Positions 55,118 through 63,487 of a DNA stretch of 64,000 nt are shown here, piece after piece. Position numbers and translations under genes: made by a program. The stretch comes from Halomonas sp. H10-9-1. GTDB lineage: Bacteria; Pseudomonadota; Gammaproteobacteria; Pseudomonadales; Halomonadaceae. The notes under the pieces were generated by a model. It was not told where the DNA came from, ran no database searches, and saw nothing but the letters and a program-made list of their open reading frames with translations. The stretch is from NCBI RefSeq assembly GCF_040147005.1, contig NZ_JAMSHO010000001.1, forward strand, positions 1,054,001 to 1,118,000. Reading direction: 5' to 3'. Numbering within the stretch: the first letter of the stretch is position 1; the number at the start of each line of letters is the position of its first letter.

Positions 55118-56101
55118 ATGTGGAAACGGCTGCCGTTTCGCCTACGCGGCTATCTGATCACCATGAGCGGCGTGCTGTTGCTCTCGCCGGACGCCCTGCT
55201 GGTCAAGGACACCACGGTAGACGTTGCCACCTTCATGTTCTGGCGTGGGCTGATGCTGGGCCTGGTGCTGCTGGTGATCGCCGTCGCGCGCTACCGTCAG
55301 CGCCTGGGCCAGGCGGTGCGCGCCTGCGGCCCGGCGGCGCTATGGTGTCCGCTGGCCTTCGCCGCCAGTGCCTGGGCCTTCGTGGGGGCAACCCGCCTGA
55401 CCTCGGCGGGCAACGTGCTGGTGATGCTCAACCTGGCGCCGCTGGTGGCCGGGCTGATCGGCATGCTGTTCTTCGGCCAGCGCCTGCGCCGCCAGACCTG
55501 GGTGGTGATCGGCGTGTGTATCGTCGGGGCCAGCCTGATGGCCGCCGGCGAAGTGGGGCAGGGCAGCCTGCTGGGGCTGGGGGTGGCGCTGATCATTCCG
55601 GTCTCCATCGCGGTCAACACCAGCGTGGCCAGCTCCCGGCCCGGCAGCGGCAAGCGTGGCCTGGATACCACCGTGGTGCTGCCGCTGGGGTGCCTGGCGA
55701 TGCTGCTGCCCGCCGCCCTGATGGGGGGTGCCCAGTTGCCGGGGTACGAGGACATGCAGCGGCTGCTGCTGATGGGACTGCTGCTGCCGCTGGCCTACTT
55801 CCTGATCCAGACCGGGGCCCGCTACCTGCCCGGCGCCGAGGTCAGCCTGGTGATGCTGCTGGAGACCCTGGTGGGCACGCTGTTGGTGTGGTGGTGGGTT
55901 GGCGAGGTACCGGCGCCGCTGGCCTTCGTGGGTGGCGGCATGATCGTGGTCGCCATGCTGGCAAGCTCGCTGCGCGATCTCGCTCGCCAGCGCCGGAAGG
56001 TCGCCGAGGGTGCGCCGGATACCCGCCGGCTGCGTGACGCCGCCGCCGAGGCGAGCATCGCGCGTGGCGAGCCCGCCCCGCCGGTGGGCGAGCGCCACTG
56101 A
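55118..56101 (+). CDS. DMT-superfamily transporter (EamA domains)
   Basis: The 327-residue protein has ten membrane segments in two EamA repeats (FMFWRGLMLGLVLLVI; GARYLPGAEVSLVMLLETLVGTLLVWWWVGE) and a hydrophilic C-terminal tail. Substrate unknown. It is convergent with the amidotransferase gene, 3 bp apart. Confidence 0.82.
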   Translation: MWKRLPFRLRGYLITMSGVLLLSPDALLVKDTTVDVATFMFWRGLMLGLVLLVIAVARYRQRLGQAVRACGPAALWCPLAFAASAWAFVGATRLTSAGNVLVMLNLAPLVAGLIGMLFFGQRLRRQTWVVIGVCIVGASLMAAGEVGQGSLLGLGVALIIPVSIAVNTSVASSRPGSGKRGLDTTVVLPLGCLAMLLPAALMGGAQLPGYEDMQRLLLMGLLLPLAYFLIQTGARYLPGAEVSLVMLLETLVGTLLVWWWVGEVPAPLAFVGGGMIVVAMLASSLRDLARQRRKVAEGAPDTRRLRDAAAEASIARGEPAPPVGERH

Positions 56102-56104
56102 TCC

Positions 56105-56821
56105 CTAGGAGGCCATCGCCACCATCTGGGCGAAACGCACCAGCAGCGAGCGCGCCTGGGGGGTATCGGTGACGCGGCGCATCAGGGCATTGGCATCCTG
56201 GCCCTGGTCGCGCAGCGTGTCGACTTGGCGGGCCAGGTAGGCGCGCATCACCTCGGGGGTGAACTCGGGGTGGAATTGCACGCTCCACTGGCGCGGGCCG
56301 TAGCGGAGCGCCTGGAAGGCGTCGTGGGCGTTGCGAGCCAGCACCACCGCGCCGCTGGGGGCGGCGAGTACCGACTGGGCATGGGTGAGCTGGGCGGGGA
56401 AGTGGCGGGGCAGGGTGCCCAGCAGCGGGTCCTCGCGGCCCGAGTCGGTGAGCGACACCTCGTGGGTGCCGGACTCGCGCCCCGCCGGGTGGTAGCCGCT
56501 CTCCCCGCCGAAGGCCGATGCCATCAGCTGGTGGCCGTAGCACACCCCGAGCATCGCCAGGTTGCGCTCCCGGGCCGAGACCAGCCAGGGCTTGAGCGCC
56601 TCGCTCCACGGCTCGGCGTCGCTGACCATGGCGTGGGAGCCGGTAATGAAGAGGCCGTCGACGCCGGCCAGGTCGGGCAGCGCTTCCACGCGGGCGTCGA
56701 ACACCTCGGCGGTGAAGCCGGCCTCCGCCAGGGCCCGCCTGAACAGCGCCTCGAAGTCACCGTGTTGCGCGATCACCTCGGGGAAGGCATCGCCGGTCTT
56801 GACGATCAGCAGGCGGGTCAT
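56105..56821 (-). CDS. Class I glutamine amidotransferase-like protein
   Basis: The 238-residue protein has the nucleophile motif GVCYGHQLMA and QFHPEF with the catalytic histidine. It resembles the stand-alone GMP-synthase-like amidotransferases annotated beside peptidases and transporters; the acceptor substrate is unknown. ATG 56821 (MTRLLIVKTGDAFPEV) is the family-like start. It lies 35 bp downstream of argE on the same strand, so the two may be co-transcribed. Confidence 0.87.
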   Translation of the reverse strand: MTRLLIVKTGDAFPEVIAQHGDFEALFRRALAEAGFTAEVFDARVEALPDLAGVDGLFITGSHAMVSDAEPWSEALKPWLVSARERNLAMLGVCYGHQLMASAFGGESGYHPAGRESGTHEVSLTDSGREDPLLGTLPRHFPAQLTHAQSVLAAPSGAVVLARNAHDAFQALRYGPRQWSVQFHPEFTPEVMRAYLARQVDTLRDQGQDANALMRRVTDTPQARSLLVRFAQMVAMAS

Positions 56822-56856
56822 GGCGGCTCCTGGCATGGGGGATGGAGGCGCCTATT

Positions 56857-58011
56857 CTACTTTCGTTGCAGCCGCTCGCCCAGCGCCGCCATGAAGCGCG
56901 CCCCCGCCTCGAGCTGCTCGTGCTCGATGTACTCGTCGGGCTGGTGGGCCTGAGCGATGCTGCCCGGGCCGCAGATCACCGTGGGCAGCCCCTGGCGCTG
57001 GAACTGCCCCGCCTCGGTGGCGTAGGCCACCGCACCGGCGGGGCGCTCGCCGAGCAGGTCATGGCATAGCGCCAGCACCTCGGCGTTGTTGTCGTCGGCC
57101 AGCGCCGGCACCGTCTGGTTGAGCGGCTCGGTGACGATGCTCGCCTCCGGCGCGCGGCGGCGCATCTCCGCCTCCAGCGCCTCGGCACGGGCGTCGACCC
57201 GGCCGATCAGGTCCTCGAAGCGGTCCGAGGGCAGGTGGCGTATCTCCCACTCGAAGGTGCACTCCCGGGCCATGATGTTGATCGCCGTGCCGCCCTGGAT
57301 CCTGCCCACGTGCAGGCTCGAGTGCACCACGTTGAAGGCCTCGTCGACGCGCCCCTCGGCGCGCAGCTCCGCCATCACCTCCTCGATGTAGGTGACCAGC
57401 CGCGCCGCCACATGGATCGCCGAGACCCCCTGGTTGACCTGGCTGGAGTGGCTGGCGCGACCGGTGACGGTGGTGCGCAGGTTGGTGGCCCCCTTGTGGG
57501 CCACCACCGGGTGCATCAGGGTCGGCTCGCCGACGATCACCGCCGCCGGCCGCGGGTGCTCGGCCATCAGCCGCTCGATCATGCGCGGCGCGCCGATGCA
57601 GCCCACCTCCTCGTCGTAGGAGAGCGCCAGCCAGATCGGCGTTGCCAGCTCCAGGGCCACCCAGCGCGGCACCTCGGCCAGGGCGCAGGCGATGAAGCCC
57701 TTCATGTCGCAGGTGCCGCGGCCGTAGAGCCGGCCGTCGCCCTTGTCGACCAGGGTAAAGGGGTCGGTCGTCCAGGGCTGGCCCTCCACCGGTACCACAT
57801 CGGTATGCCCGGAGAGCACCACGCCGCTGGCCACGTCCGGGCCGATGCGCGCCAGCAGGTTGGCCTTCTTGCCATCGTCGCTCTCCACCCGCCAGTGGGG
57901 CACGTCGTGCCGGTCGAGCAGCGCCTCGACGAAGGCGATCAGCTCCAGGTTGGAATCTCGCGAGACGGTGGGGAAGCCCACCAGGCGGTCGAGCATCTCG
58001 GCGGCGGTCAT
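56857..58011 (-). CDS. argE: Acetylornithine deacetylase (M20 family)
   Basis: ArgE hydrolyses N-acetylornithine in arginine synthesis. The 384-residue protein has metal motifs LSGHTDVVPVEGQPW, GRGTCDMKGF and SYDEEVGCIGA, and the dimerisation block VTGRASHSSQVNQGVSAIH. A related M20 N-acyl-amino-acid hydrolase is possible, but size and motifs fit ArgE well. ATG 58011 (MTAAEMLDRLVGFPTVSRD) is the family start. Confidence 0.88.
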   Translation of the reverse strand: MTAAEMLDRLVGFPTVSRDSNLELIAFVEALLDRHDVPHWRVESDDGKKANLLARIGPDVASGVVLSGHTDVVPVEGQPWTTDPFTLVDKGDGRLYGRGTCDMKGFIACALAEVPRWVALELATPIWLALSYDEEVGCIGAPRMIERLMAEHPRPAAVIVGEPTLMHPVVAHKGATNLRTTVTGRASHSSQVNQGVSAIHVAARLVTYIEEVMAELRAEGRVDEAFNVVHSSLHVGRIQGGTAINIMARECTFEWEIRHLPSDRFEDLIGRVDARAEALEAEMRRRAPEASIVTEPLNQTVPALADDNNAEVLALCHDLLGERPAGAVAYATEAGQFQRQGLPTVICGPGSIAQAHQPDEYIEHEQLEAGARFMAALGERLQRK

Positions 58012-58328
58012 GGCGCACTCCTGGGTCAAGGGGGAAGCGAGGGGAGTCCTCGAGCAGAGGCAGACTAGCACGCCTGGAGAGCGGGTCGAAGGCGGCGGCC
58101 TGATCTACTGCGGCGGCTACGGCACCGAGCTCGATAACGGTCACGACCGCCTCGGCTGAGCCGGCGACCACCCTTGAAGCTACAAGCCTGGCCCGCAGCG
58201 AGGTACGCAACACCGACAACAGGAGCTACCGTAGCGCTATCGCTCAGCTCCGTGAGCTGCATGGCACGCTCGAAACGCTGGAGCAGCACCGAGCATTTGC
58301 CGCGGCACTGGAGGAGTTGCGTACCGAA
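58012..58328. other. 317-bp gap, possible decayed gene remnant
   Basis: No complete gene is supported. On the plus strand, 58173-58345 reads without stop as a hydrophilic helical peptide (RSEVRNTDNRSYRSAIAQLRELHG and following) that looks protein-like and may be the tail of a lost gene; it then runs into the antisense strand of the DUF2442 gene. I cannot name a family with confidence. Confidence 0.3.
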
Positions 58329-58739
58329 TTACGCCTGTACCTTGCGCGGTCGTCCCCCTTTGGAACCATTCTCCCTGGAAGCATGGCTCTTGGCCTGGCT
58401 ACGGCTGCGCCCCCCTGCGGCGCCCAGCTGGCGAGCCATCCACTGTTTGGAGCCAAACTGGCCTTCCAGGAGGGCGGGCACGTAGAGGTCGGCATCGAGC
58501 TGAGGCCAGTGCAGGCCAAGCCCGGAGGGTGAGACCTCGATCTCGGCTAGGGCATCAGGGGTGGCATCGGCGAGGCCTTCGACAAGGTGCGGGGGGATTG
58601 CGAGCTCGAGCCCTGAGTGCAGGCGCACGATCACCCGGTTGGTGCGGCGGTCGTAGCGGGCGGCAACAGCATGGGCATGGTCGCGCTCGGCAGCCATGCG
58701 AGCTTCTGCCTGCTGGATGACATCATCAGTAATGGCCAT
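58329..58739 (-). CDS. DUF2442-domain protein
   Basis: The 136-residue protein has a DUF2442-like core (YDRRTNRVIVRLHSGLELAIPPHLVEGLADATPDALAEIEV) and a basic C-terminal tail (SKGGRPRKVQA) that could bind DNA. Its start overlaps the upstream DUF4160 gene by 14 bp. Pairs of DUF4160 and DUF2442 proteins are often seen together and are thought to be toxin-antitoxin-like; the regulator role would fall to this protein. Confidence 0.82.
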   Translation of the reverse strand: MAITDDVIQQAEARMAAERDHAHAVAARYDRRTNRVIVRLHSGLELAIPPHLVEGLADATPDALAEIEVSPSGLGLHWPQLDADLYVPALLEGQFGSKQWMARQLGAAGGRSRSQAKSHASRENGSKGGRPRKVQA

Positions 58740-58974
58740 GAATCTCCCTCCATTTGGCACATAACGCCAACAGCTCTTCCGACAGTGCCGACGCGATACG
58801 GTTGAGGTCCGGCGAGTTAAAGCGGTAGCTCTCGCGCAGCTCGGGCGGTCCACTTGGACAGTGCAGGATAAACACCGCTTCACCGCCCTTGCCGATGACG
58901 TGCATATGCGCCGGTCGATGGTCGTTGGGGTAGATGACAGCTCTCAGGCCATCGAAACGGAGAATGGTTGGCAT
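58726..58974 (-). CDS. DUF4160-domain protein
   Basis: The 82-residue protein MPTILRFDGLRAVIYPNDHRPAHMHVIGKG is a clear DUF4160 member (DHRPAHMHV). It is the first gene of a two-gene unit with DUF2442, behind a palindromic operator at 58985-59018. Activity is unknown; a toxin role is inferred from gene organisation. Confidence 0.87.
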   Translation of the reverse strand: MPTILRFDGLRAVIYPNDHRPAHMHVIGKGGEAVFILHCPSGPPELRESYRFNSPDLNRIASALSEELLALCAKWREIHGHY

Positions 58975-58984
58975 AGGGGCAGTT

Positions 58985-59018
58985 TAGCATAAAAACCTAA
59001 CCGCTTGGGTTTATGCTA
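58985..59018 (-). promoter_or_regulatory. Palindrome upstream of the DUF4160-DUF2442 unit
   Basis: TAGCATAAA (58985-58993) and TTTATGCTA (59010-59018) are exact inverted repeats, AT-rich in a GC-rich genome, starting 11 bp upstream of the DUF4160 ATG. It probably overlaps the promoter and serves as an autoregulatory operator. Confidence 0.55.
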
Positions 59019-59220
59019 GACCGGCATGGGTCGGGAGAAGGAGTACACTGTCCGTCTTTTAAGTGAAACCCGGACAGTGCGCAGTCGCGCTGCCAATGAC
59101 GCGGCCCGTGGCCGAGCGCACCGCAGATGATCTTTCGATTCGCATCGCGGGAGAGGCAGTGATCGTGGGAAGCGGCACGCTGCACCTGCCAGACTGATGA
59201 TCACCAGATTGGGAGCCACT

Positions 59221-59532
59221 ATGAAACCCTTCTCCATCCTGCTGACTCGCCTGCTGGGGCTGTATCTCTTCCTGAGCACGCTTTTCGCCATCCTTCCGGC
59301 GCTGCTGGTTCCCAGCGCGGGTGAGCTTTGGTCGGCCGAACTGCTGCCGGTGCTGATCGCCACGCTGGCGGTACCGCTGGTGGGCGGCGTGCTGCTGTGG
59401 AGCTTCGCCGGCCGGTTGGCGGGGAAGCTGCATGGCGGCGGCGAGGCCGATGTTCGGATCCGCCGCGGCGCTGCTGGAACGGATCAGGGCGGAGAAGGAG
59501 AAGCAGAAGCCGACCAAGACCCGGCGGGGTAG
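59221..59532 (+). CDS. Small membrane protein, probably damaged at the C-terminus
   Basis: The 103-residue frame starts MKPFSILLTRLLGLYLFLSTLFAILPALLVPSAGE and has two membrane segments (about 6-28 and 38-62). After LAGKLHGGGE the residues turn glycine- and acid-rich, whereas another frame continues as MFGSAAALLERIRAEKEKQKP to a stop at 59555-59557, which is more protein-like. This suggests a frameshift or internal deletion near 59445-59455. Family not recognised. Confidence 0.5.
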   Translation: MKPFSILLTRLLGLYLFLSTLFAILPALLVPSAGELWSAELLPVLIATLAVPLVGGVLLWSFAGRLAGKLHGGGEADVRIRRGAAGTDQGGEGEAEADQDPAG

Positions 59533-59557
59533 CCGAAAGGCAACGGTGACATCATGA

Positions 59558-59688
59558 AGGGAAAATCGGGGACGTACCCCTGTTTCCTATTTTACCTGAT
59601 GTTGTTTTTATAGAAATGGGAGGGCGCGAGGTTGTCTGGAGGCGTTGAGATTGAAATTTCGGGGAGAGAGGCGAGCCTGATTCTGCGG
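59558..59688. other. Intergenic stretch left of the IS21 element
   Basis: About 130 bp without a gene. It holds CGGGGACGTACCCC (59568-59581), a motif common near REP-associated transposase remnants, then an AT-rich patch. The IS21 element begins near 59689. Confidence 0.4.
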
Positions 59689-59756
59689 TATGCGACGTCA
59701 ACTACTTTGGCCGCTTGGCGACAATTAAAATGGCCGGTTGGGTGGGGTAGTTGTCG

Positions 59757-60530
59757 TCAGTCCGACGACCCAGCTTTTCCTCCTTGTAATTGTCGTTGAT
59801 AAGCACGCTTACGGTAGCTCTCCCCGCTCAGCTCCATCAGCGTGGCGTGGTGCACCAACCGGTCGATGGCGGCCACTGCCATCATGCTGTCGGGGAAGAT
59901 ACTGTCCCAGGCGCTGAACGGCTGGTTGGCGGTGATGATCAGGCTGGCCGACTCGTAGCGATGGGCGATCAGCTCGAACAGCACTGACGTCTCGGCCTCG
60001 CTGCGTTGGACGTAGCCGATATCGTCGATCACCAGCACGGCGTACTTGTCGAGCTTGATCAGGGCGTCGCTCAGGCGCAGTGCCTGCTTGGCAGCCTGGA
60101 GCTCCTGGACCAGGCTTGAGGCGGTGGCGTAGCGCACCCGGTAACCCTGGTCGACCAGCGTATGCCCGAGCCCGGCCGCCACGTGGCTCTTGCCGACGCC
60201 GGAGGGCCCAAACAGCAGCAGGTTGTGAGCCTGGTCGACCCACTGCGTGTCGCCGGCCAAGGCGCTCAGTTGCCGGCGCTGCTCGGCCGCGATGGCGTCG
60301 AACTCGAAGGACTCCAGCGTCTTGCCCACCGGCAGCCGGGCCTCCTTGAGGTGCCGGGCCAGCCGGCGTCGCTCACGCTCGGCCAGCTCGTGCTCGCATA
60401 GGGCGGCCAGTGTTTGTGGCAGGCTCCAGTTTTCGGCTCGGGCGCGGGTTTCCAGCTGGGGCCAGCAGGCGGCCATGGTGGGCAGGCGGAGCTGTCGCAG
60501 TAGCAGCGGCAGCGTCTGGGCATCAGGCAT
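59757..60530 (-). CDS. istB: IS21-family helper ATPase IstB
   Basis: The 257-residue AAA+ protein has Walker A GPSGVGKSHVA and Walker B VLVIDDIGY, plus the IstB N-terminal helical part. IstB assembles with IstA for transposition and target choice. ATG 60530 overlaps the istA end by 8 bp, as usual in IS21 elements. It appears intact. Confidence 0.93.
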   Translation of the reverse strand: MPDAQTLPLLLRQLRLPTMAACWPQLETRARAENWSLPQTLAALCEHELAERERRRLARHLKEARLPVGKTLESFEFDAIAAEQRRQLSALAGDTQWVDQAHNLLLFGPSGVGKSHVAAGLGHTLVDQGYRVRYATASSLVQELQAAKQALRLSDALIKLDKYAVLVIDDIGYVQRSEAETSVLFELIAHRYESASLIITANQPFSAWDSIFPDSMMAVAAIDRLVHHATLMELSGESYRKRAYQRQLQGGKAGSSD

Positions 60531-62046
60531 GGCAGCCCACCTCTGTGGTCGGCACGCTGGGCACCAGATGGTTGTAGCTGGCGATGTCATGCTGAGTCAC
60601 CTGGGGGAAAACCAGCGTGGCGCTCGGCGTGGCGGCGAAGCGGGCCTGGAGCTCGGCCAGCGTCGGGCTCTTCCCGCGCGCCAGGGCGCCCAGCCAGTAA
60701 CTGGCGATCGCCTCGGCCTGGTCCTGCTCGGCGGCCAACGCCAGAGCGCCAACGATGCGCTTGCAGGCCTCGGCGACCGGCAAGGCGGCGGTCAGCCGGG
60801 CGTACAGCTCGCGCCACTCCGCACTCGGCAACAGGTCGTCGCGGAACGTCAGCCCCGCCAGCGCCCGGGGCTTGCGGACCAGCCAGCCGATCACATGGCG
60901 GTAATCGATGACCCGCAACCGGCCGCTTTCCGGCGTGGCATGCAGCCGCCTCAGCGTCAGCAATGCTTGCTGTGCGTGATGCAGCACCAAGCGATCATCG
61001 TAAAGGTGCACCCGCAGGTTCTCGCCGATCAGCCGGGACGGCACCGAGTAGAGCACCTTGCGCACCTGGATAGTGCTGGAGGTAGTGACGCGCACCGTCA
61101 CCTCGCTGTAGTCGGTACCGGGCCGGCTGGGCAGTGGCTGTAGCGCGCCACGCTCGACGGTGATCCGGGCCGCGTTGCGGCGGTTGATCGCGGTGGTCAC
61201 CTCATCGAGGAAGGCCTGGTAGTCATCGAGGCTAGCGAAGTCCTGGGAGCCGCGCAGCGTCAGGCGCTGTTGCAGGCGCCGCTTGAAGTGGCCATGTGGC
61301 GACTCGATGCTGGCGTTTTCATGGCCGCGCCCTGGGTTATTACGGGTGGCCGTCATGCCGTAGTGAGCGCACAGGGCAGCATAACGCTCGGTGAGGTCGG
61401 CTTCCGCCTCCCGGCCGAGGTTGCGGAAGGCCGCCGACAAGCTGTCGGTGCGGTGCTCCGCGGGGACACCGCCAAGCCGCTCCAGCGCACGGGTCAGGCC
61501 TTCAGCCAGCGCCGGGTAGCTCTCGCCACCGAGCACCACCCGGACATAACACCAGCCGCTGTAGGCCAGGCGGAAGTGGTAGAGCCGGTGATCAAGCAGC
61601 TCCCCTGCCACGGTAATGACAATCCCCTTGAGCTCGGTGAAGTCGGAGAGGCCGCGCAGCCCGGGGCCATGGGTTTGCGGGAACATTACCTCTTTCTCCG
61701 GGCCGTGCGCGGCTCGCCAGCCCTTGACCCGGCGCTGCAGGGTTCGCAGCAGGCTGTCCGGGTACTGGCCGGGGTGCTGCTCCTGCAACCACTCCAGCAG
61801 GGTCAGTGCCTGCAAGCCCGGGGCGGCGGCCAGCTGGGGGACGAGCGTGGTCTCCCACACATCGGCGAAGGGGTCGGGCCGGGTTCGCCAGTGCCGTGAT
61901 GCCGGCGGCTCGGAGGACTCGGCCCGGCGTTCGAGGCGGCGAGCGGTTCTGACGGAGAGGCCGGCCTTGGCGGCGGCGACCTCCTGGGTCTGGCCTTGTT
62001 GACGTTGCGACATATAGAGCGTGACCTGTTGGCTGGTGACCGCCAT
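60523..62046 (-). CDS. istA: IS21-family transposase IstA
   Basis: The 507-residue protein has an N-terminal helix-turn-helix (MYMSQRQQGQTQEVAAAKAGLS region), a DDE core with SDFTELKG, YRTDSLSAAF and HENASIESPHGHFKRRL, and the Mu-transposase-like C-terminal domain. It appears full length with no internal stop, so the element may be active. Confidence 0.93.
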   Translation of the reverse strand: MAVTSQQVTLYMSQRQQGQTQEVAAAKAGLSVRTARRLERRAESSEPPASRHWRTRPDPFADVWETTLVPQLAAAPGLQALTLLEWLQEQHPGQYPDSLLRTLQRRVKGWRAAHGPEKEVMFPQTHGPGLRGLSDFTELKGIVITVAGELLDHRLYHFRLAYSGWCYVRVVLGGESYPALAEGLTRALERLGGVPAEHRTDSLSAAFRNLGREAEADLTERYAALCAHYGMTATRNNPGRGHENASIESPHGHFKRRLQQRLTLRGSQDFASLDDYQAFLDEVTTAINRRNAARITVERGALQPLPSRPGTDYSEVTVRVTTSSTIQVRKVLYSVPSRLIGENLRVHLYDDRLVLHHAQQALLTLRRLHATPESGRLRVIDYRHVIGWLVRKPRALAGLTFRDDLLPSAEWRELYARLTAALPVAEACKRIVGALALAAEQDQAEAIASYWLGALARGKSPTLAELQARFAATPSATLVFPQVTQHDIASYNHLVPSVPTTEVGCHA

Positions 62047-62215
62047 ACCGGCTCCCTGGTGGGTCGGGACAAGCGGTCAAGCTTAGGGCAACCGGTCACA
62101 GTAGTTGTCGTCGGCCGGCCAGAGTAATTGTCGCTCTATACTGCGGTATATAGTGGACCCTGAAAACAAGACACTGGTTTAAGATATGCCGAGGCCGATT
62201 TCGAAGGGACCAGAG

Positions 62216-62512
62216 ATGTCGAAGCAGAAACGTAACACCCACTCGCCGGAGCTGAAGGCCAAGGTCGCCTTGGAGGCGGTCCGTGGCTTGAAGACGGCCA
62301 ACGAAATCGCGCAGGAATTCGGGGTCCACCCTGTCCAGGTCGGCCAGTGGAAGAAGGCGCTGCTGGCTGACTCGGCCACCTTGTTCGACAAGAAGCGGGG
62401 TCCCAAGCCCAAGCCTGAATATCAGACCGACGAGAAGCTCTACGGGGAGATCGGCCGCCTGAAGATGGAGCTCGACTGGCTGAAAAAAAAGTCCGGGATC
62501 AACCTGCCATGA
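62216..62512 (+). CDS. IS3-family OrfA
   Basis: The 98-residue protein has the helix-turn-helix of IS3 OrfA (SPELKAKVALEAVRGLKTANEIAQEFGVHPVQVGQWKKALL) and a leucine-zipper-like C-terminus (EIGRLKMELDWLKKK). An A8 run at 62483-62490 precedes the stop and allows -1 frameshifting into orfB. ATG 62216 is chosen over the upstream ATG. Confidence 0.9.
   Translation: MSKQKRNTHSPELKAKVALEAVRGLKTANEIAQEFGVHPVQVGQWKKALLADSATLFDKKRGPKPKPEYQTDEKLYGEIGRLKMELDWLKKKSGINLP
62483..62490 (+). promoter_or_regulatory. A8 slippery sequence for programmed -1 frameshift to OrfAB
   Basis: Eight A residues lie 19 bp before the orfA stop. The orfB frame is -1 relative to orfA and has no stop codon between this run and the orfB ATG at 62509, so slippage would give a fused OrfAB transposase, the usual IS3 mechanism. 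Confidence 0.7.
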
Positions 62513-63447
62513 TCCGCCGCAGCTGGATCGATGCGACCGACCAGGTGCCCCTGGCTCGACAGTGCGCGTTGGCAGACGTCGCCAGATCAACGGTTTATGC
62601 TCAGCGACAGCCGAAGGTGCCAGCGGATCTGAATATCGAGCTATGCCACGCGCTCGATGAGATCTACACGCGCTGGCCGTTCTATGGCAGCCGTCGGATG
62701 GTGGTGGAGCTGGGGCGGCGTGGCTTTCGGGTCAACCGCAAGCGTGTTCAGCGTCTAATGCGCCACATGGGGCTGGCAGGCATGGCGCCAGGCCCTATGA
62801 CCAGCCAATCGCACCCAGACCACAAGGTCTATCCGTACCTGCTACGCGGCGTATCGGTCACACGCCCGAATCAGGTGTGGAGCACCGATGTCACATACAT
62901 TCGGCTGGCACATGGCTTCGTGTATCTGGTGGCGATCATCGACTGGTACAGCCGCAAGGTGTTGAGCTGGCGGCTGAGCAATACCATGGACGCCGGCTTC
63001 TGCGTCGATGCTCTGGAAAGCGCTCTGCGGCTGCATGGCGCGCCGGAGATCTTCAACAGCGACCAGGGCTCTCAATTCACGAGCCAGGCCTTCACGGGAG
63101 TGCTCAAGGACGCGGGCGTCACCATCAGCATGGACGGCCGTGGCCGGGCGTTCGACAACATCTTCGTCGAGCGGCTATGGCGGACGGTCAAGTATGAAGA
63201 CGTGTACCTGAAGGGCTATGCGAGCCTCGGCGAGCTGACCCTCGGTCTATCCGACTACTTCGCGTTCTACAACGTCCAGCGCCCTCACCAGTCGCTGGAG
63301 AACCAGACCCCGGACGACGTTTATCAGTCGGGCCTCGGGGGCGGCGCTTCCATTCCTGACCACTTCGGTCGTCAGAAGGATGCCGCACAGAACCAAAACA
63401 CAGGGCAGCGCTGTGCAGCTGCAACCATGGCTGAGACGATAACTTAA
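62509..63447 (+). CDS. IS3-family transposase OrfB
   Basis: The 312-residue integrase-core protein has the DDE motif residues in WSTDVTYI, NSDQGSQF and FVERLWRTVKYEDVYL, preceded by the HTH_21 region YGSRRMVVELGRRGFRVNRKRVQRLM. It overlaps orfA by 4 bp and looks intact. Confidence 0.93.
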   Translation: MIRRSWIDATDQVPLARQCALADVARSTVYAQRQPKVPADLNIELCHALDEIYTRWPFYGSRRMVVELGRRGFRVNRKRVQRLMRHMGLAGMAPGPMTSQSHPDHKVYPYLLRGVSVTRPNQVWSTDVTYIRLAHGFVYLVAIIDWYSRKVLSWRLSNTMDAGFCVDALESALRLHGAPEIFNSDQGSQFTSQAFTGVLKDAGVTISMDGRGRAFDNIFVERLWRTVKYEDVYLKGYASLGELTLGLSDYFAFYNVQRPHQSLENQTPDDVYQSGLGGGASIPDHFGRQKDAAQNQNTGQRCAAATMAETIT

Positions 63448-63487
63448 ACCCGTTCGTTTTCTGTCTTGACGATGGGGTCCACTTTAG

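Larger units (their letters stand above)
59689..62140 (-). mobile_element. IS21-family insertion sequence
   Basis: Contains istA and istB on the minus strand. The two ends carry related inverted sequences: left CAACTACTTTGGCCG and the reverse complement of the right, CAATTACTCTGGCCG (13 of 15 identical), with a second related copy inside each end. The 9-bp sequence CTGCGGTAT occurs on both sides (59683-59691 and 62141-62149), consistent with a target duplication. Exact ends are uncertain by a few bases because the duplication and terminus share TAT. Confidence 0.85.
62154..63481 (+). mobile_element. IS3-family insertion sequence
   Basis: Carries orfA and orfB. The termini are imperfect inverted repeats: TGGACCC...CAAGACA at the left (62154 on) and the reverse complement of the right end, TGGACCC...CAAGACA, ending at 63481. 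Length is about 1.33 kb, normal for IS3. No clear 3-5 bp target duplication is visible, possibly because the left flank was later altered or the element recombined. Confidence 0.88.
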
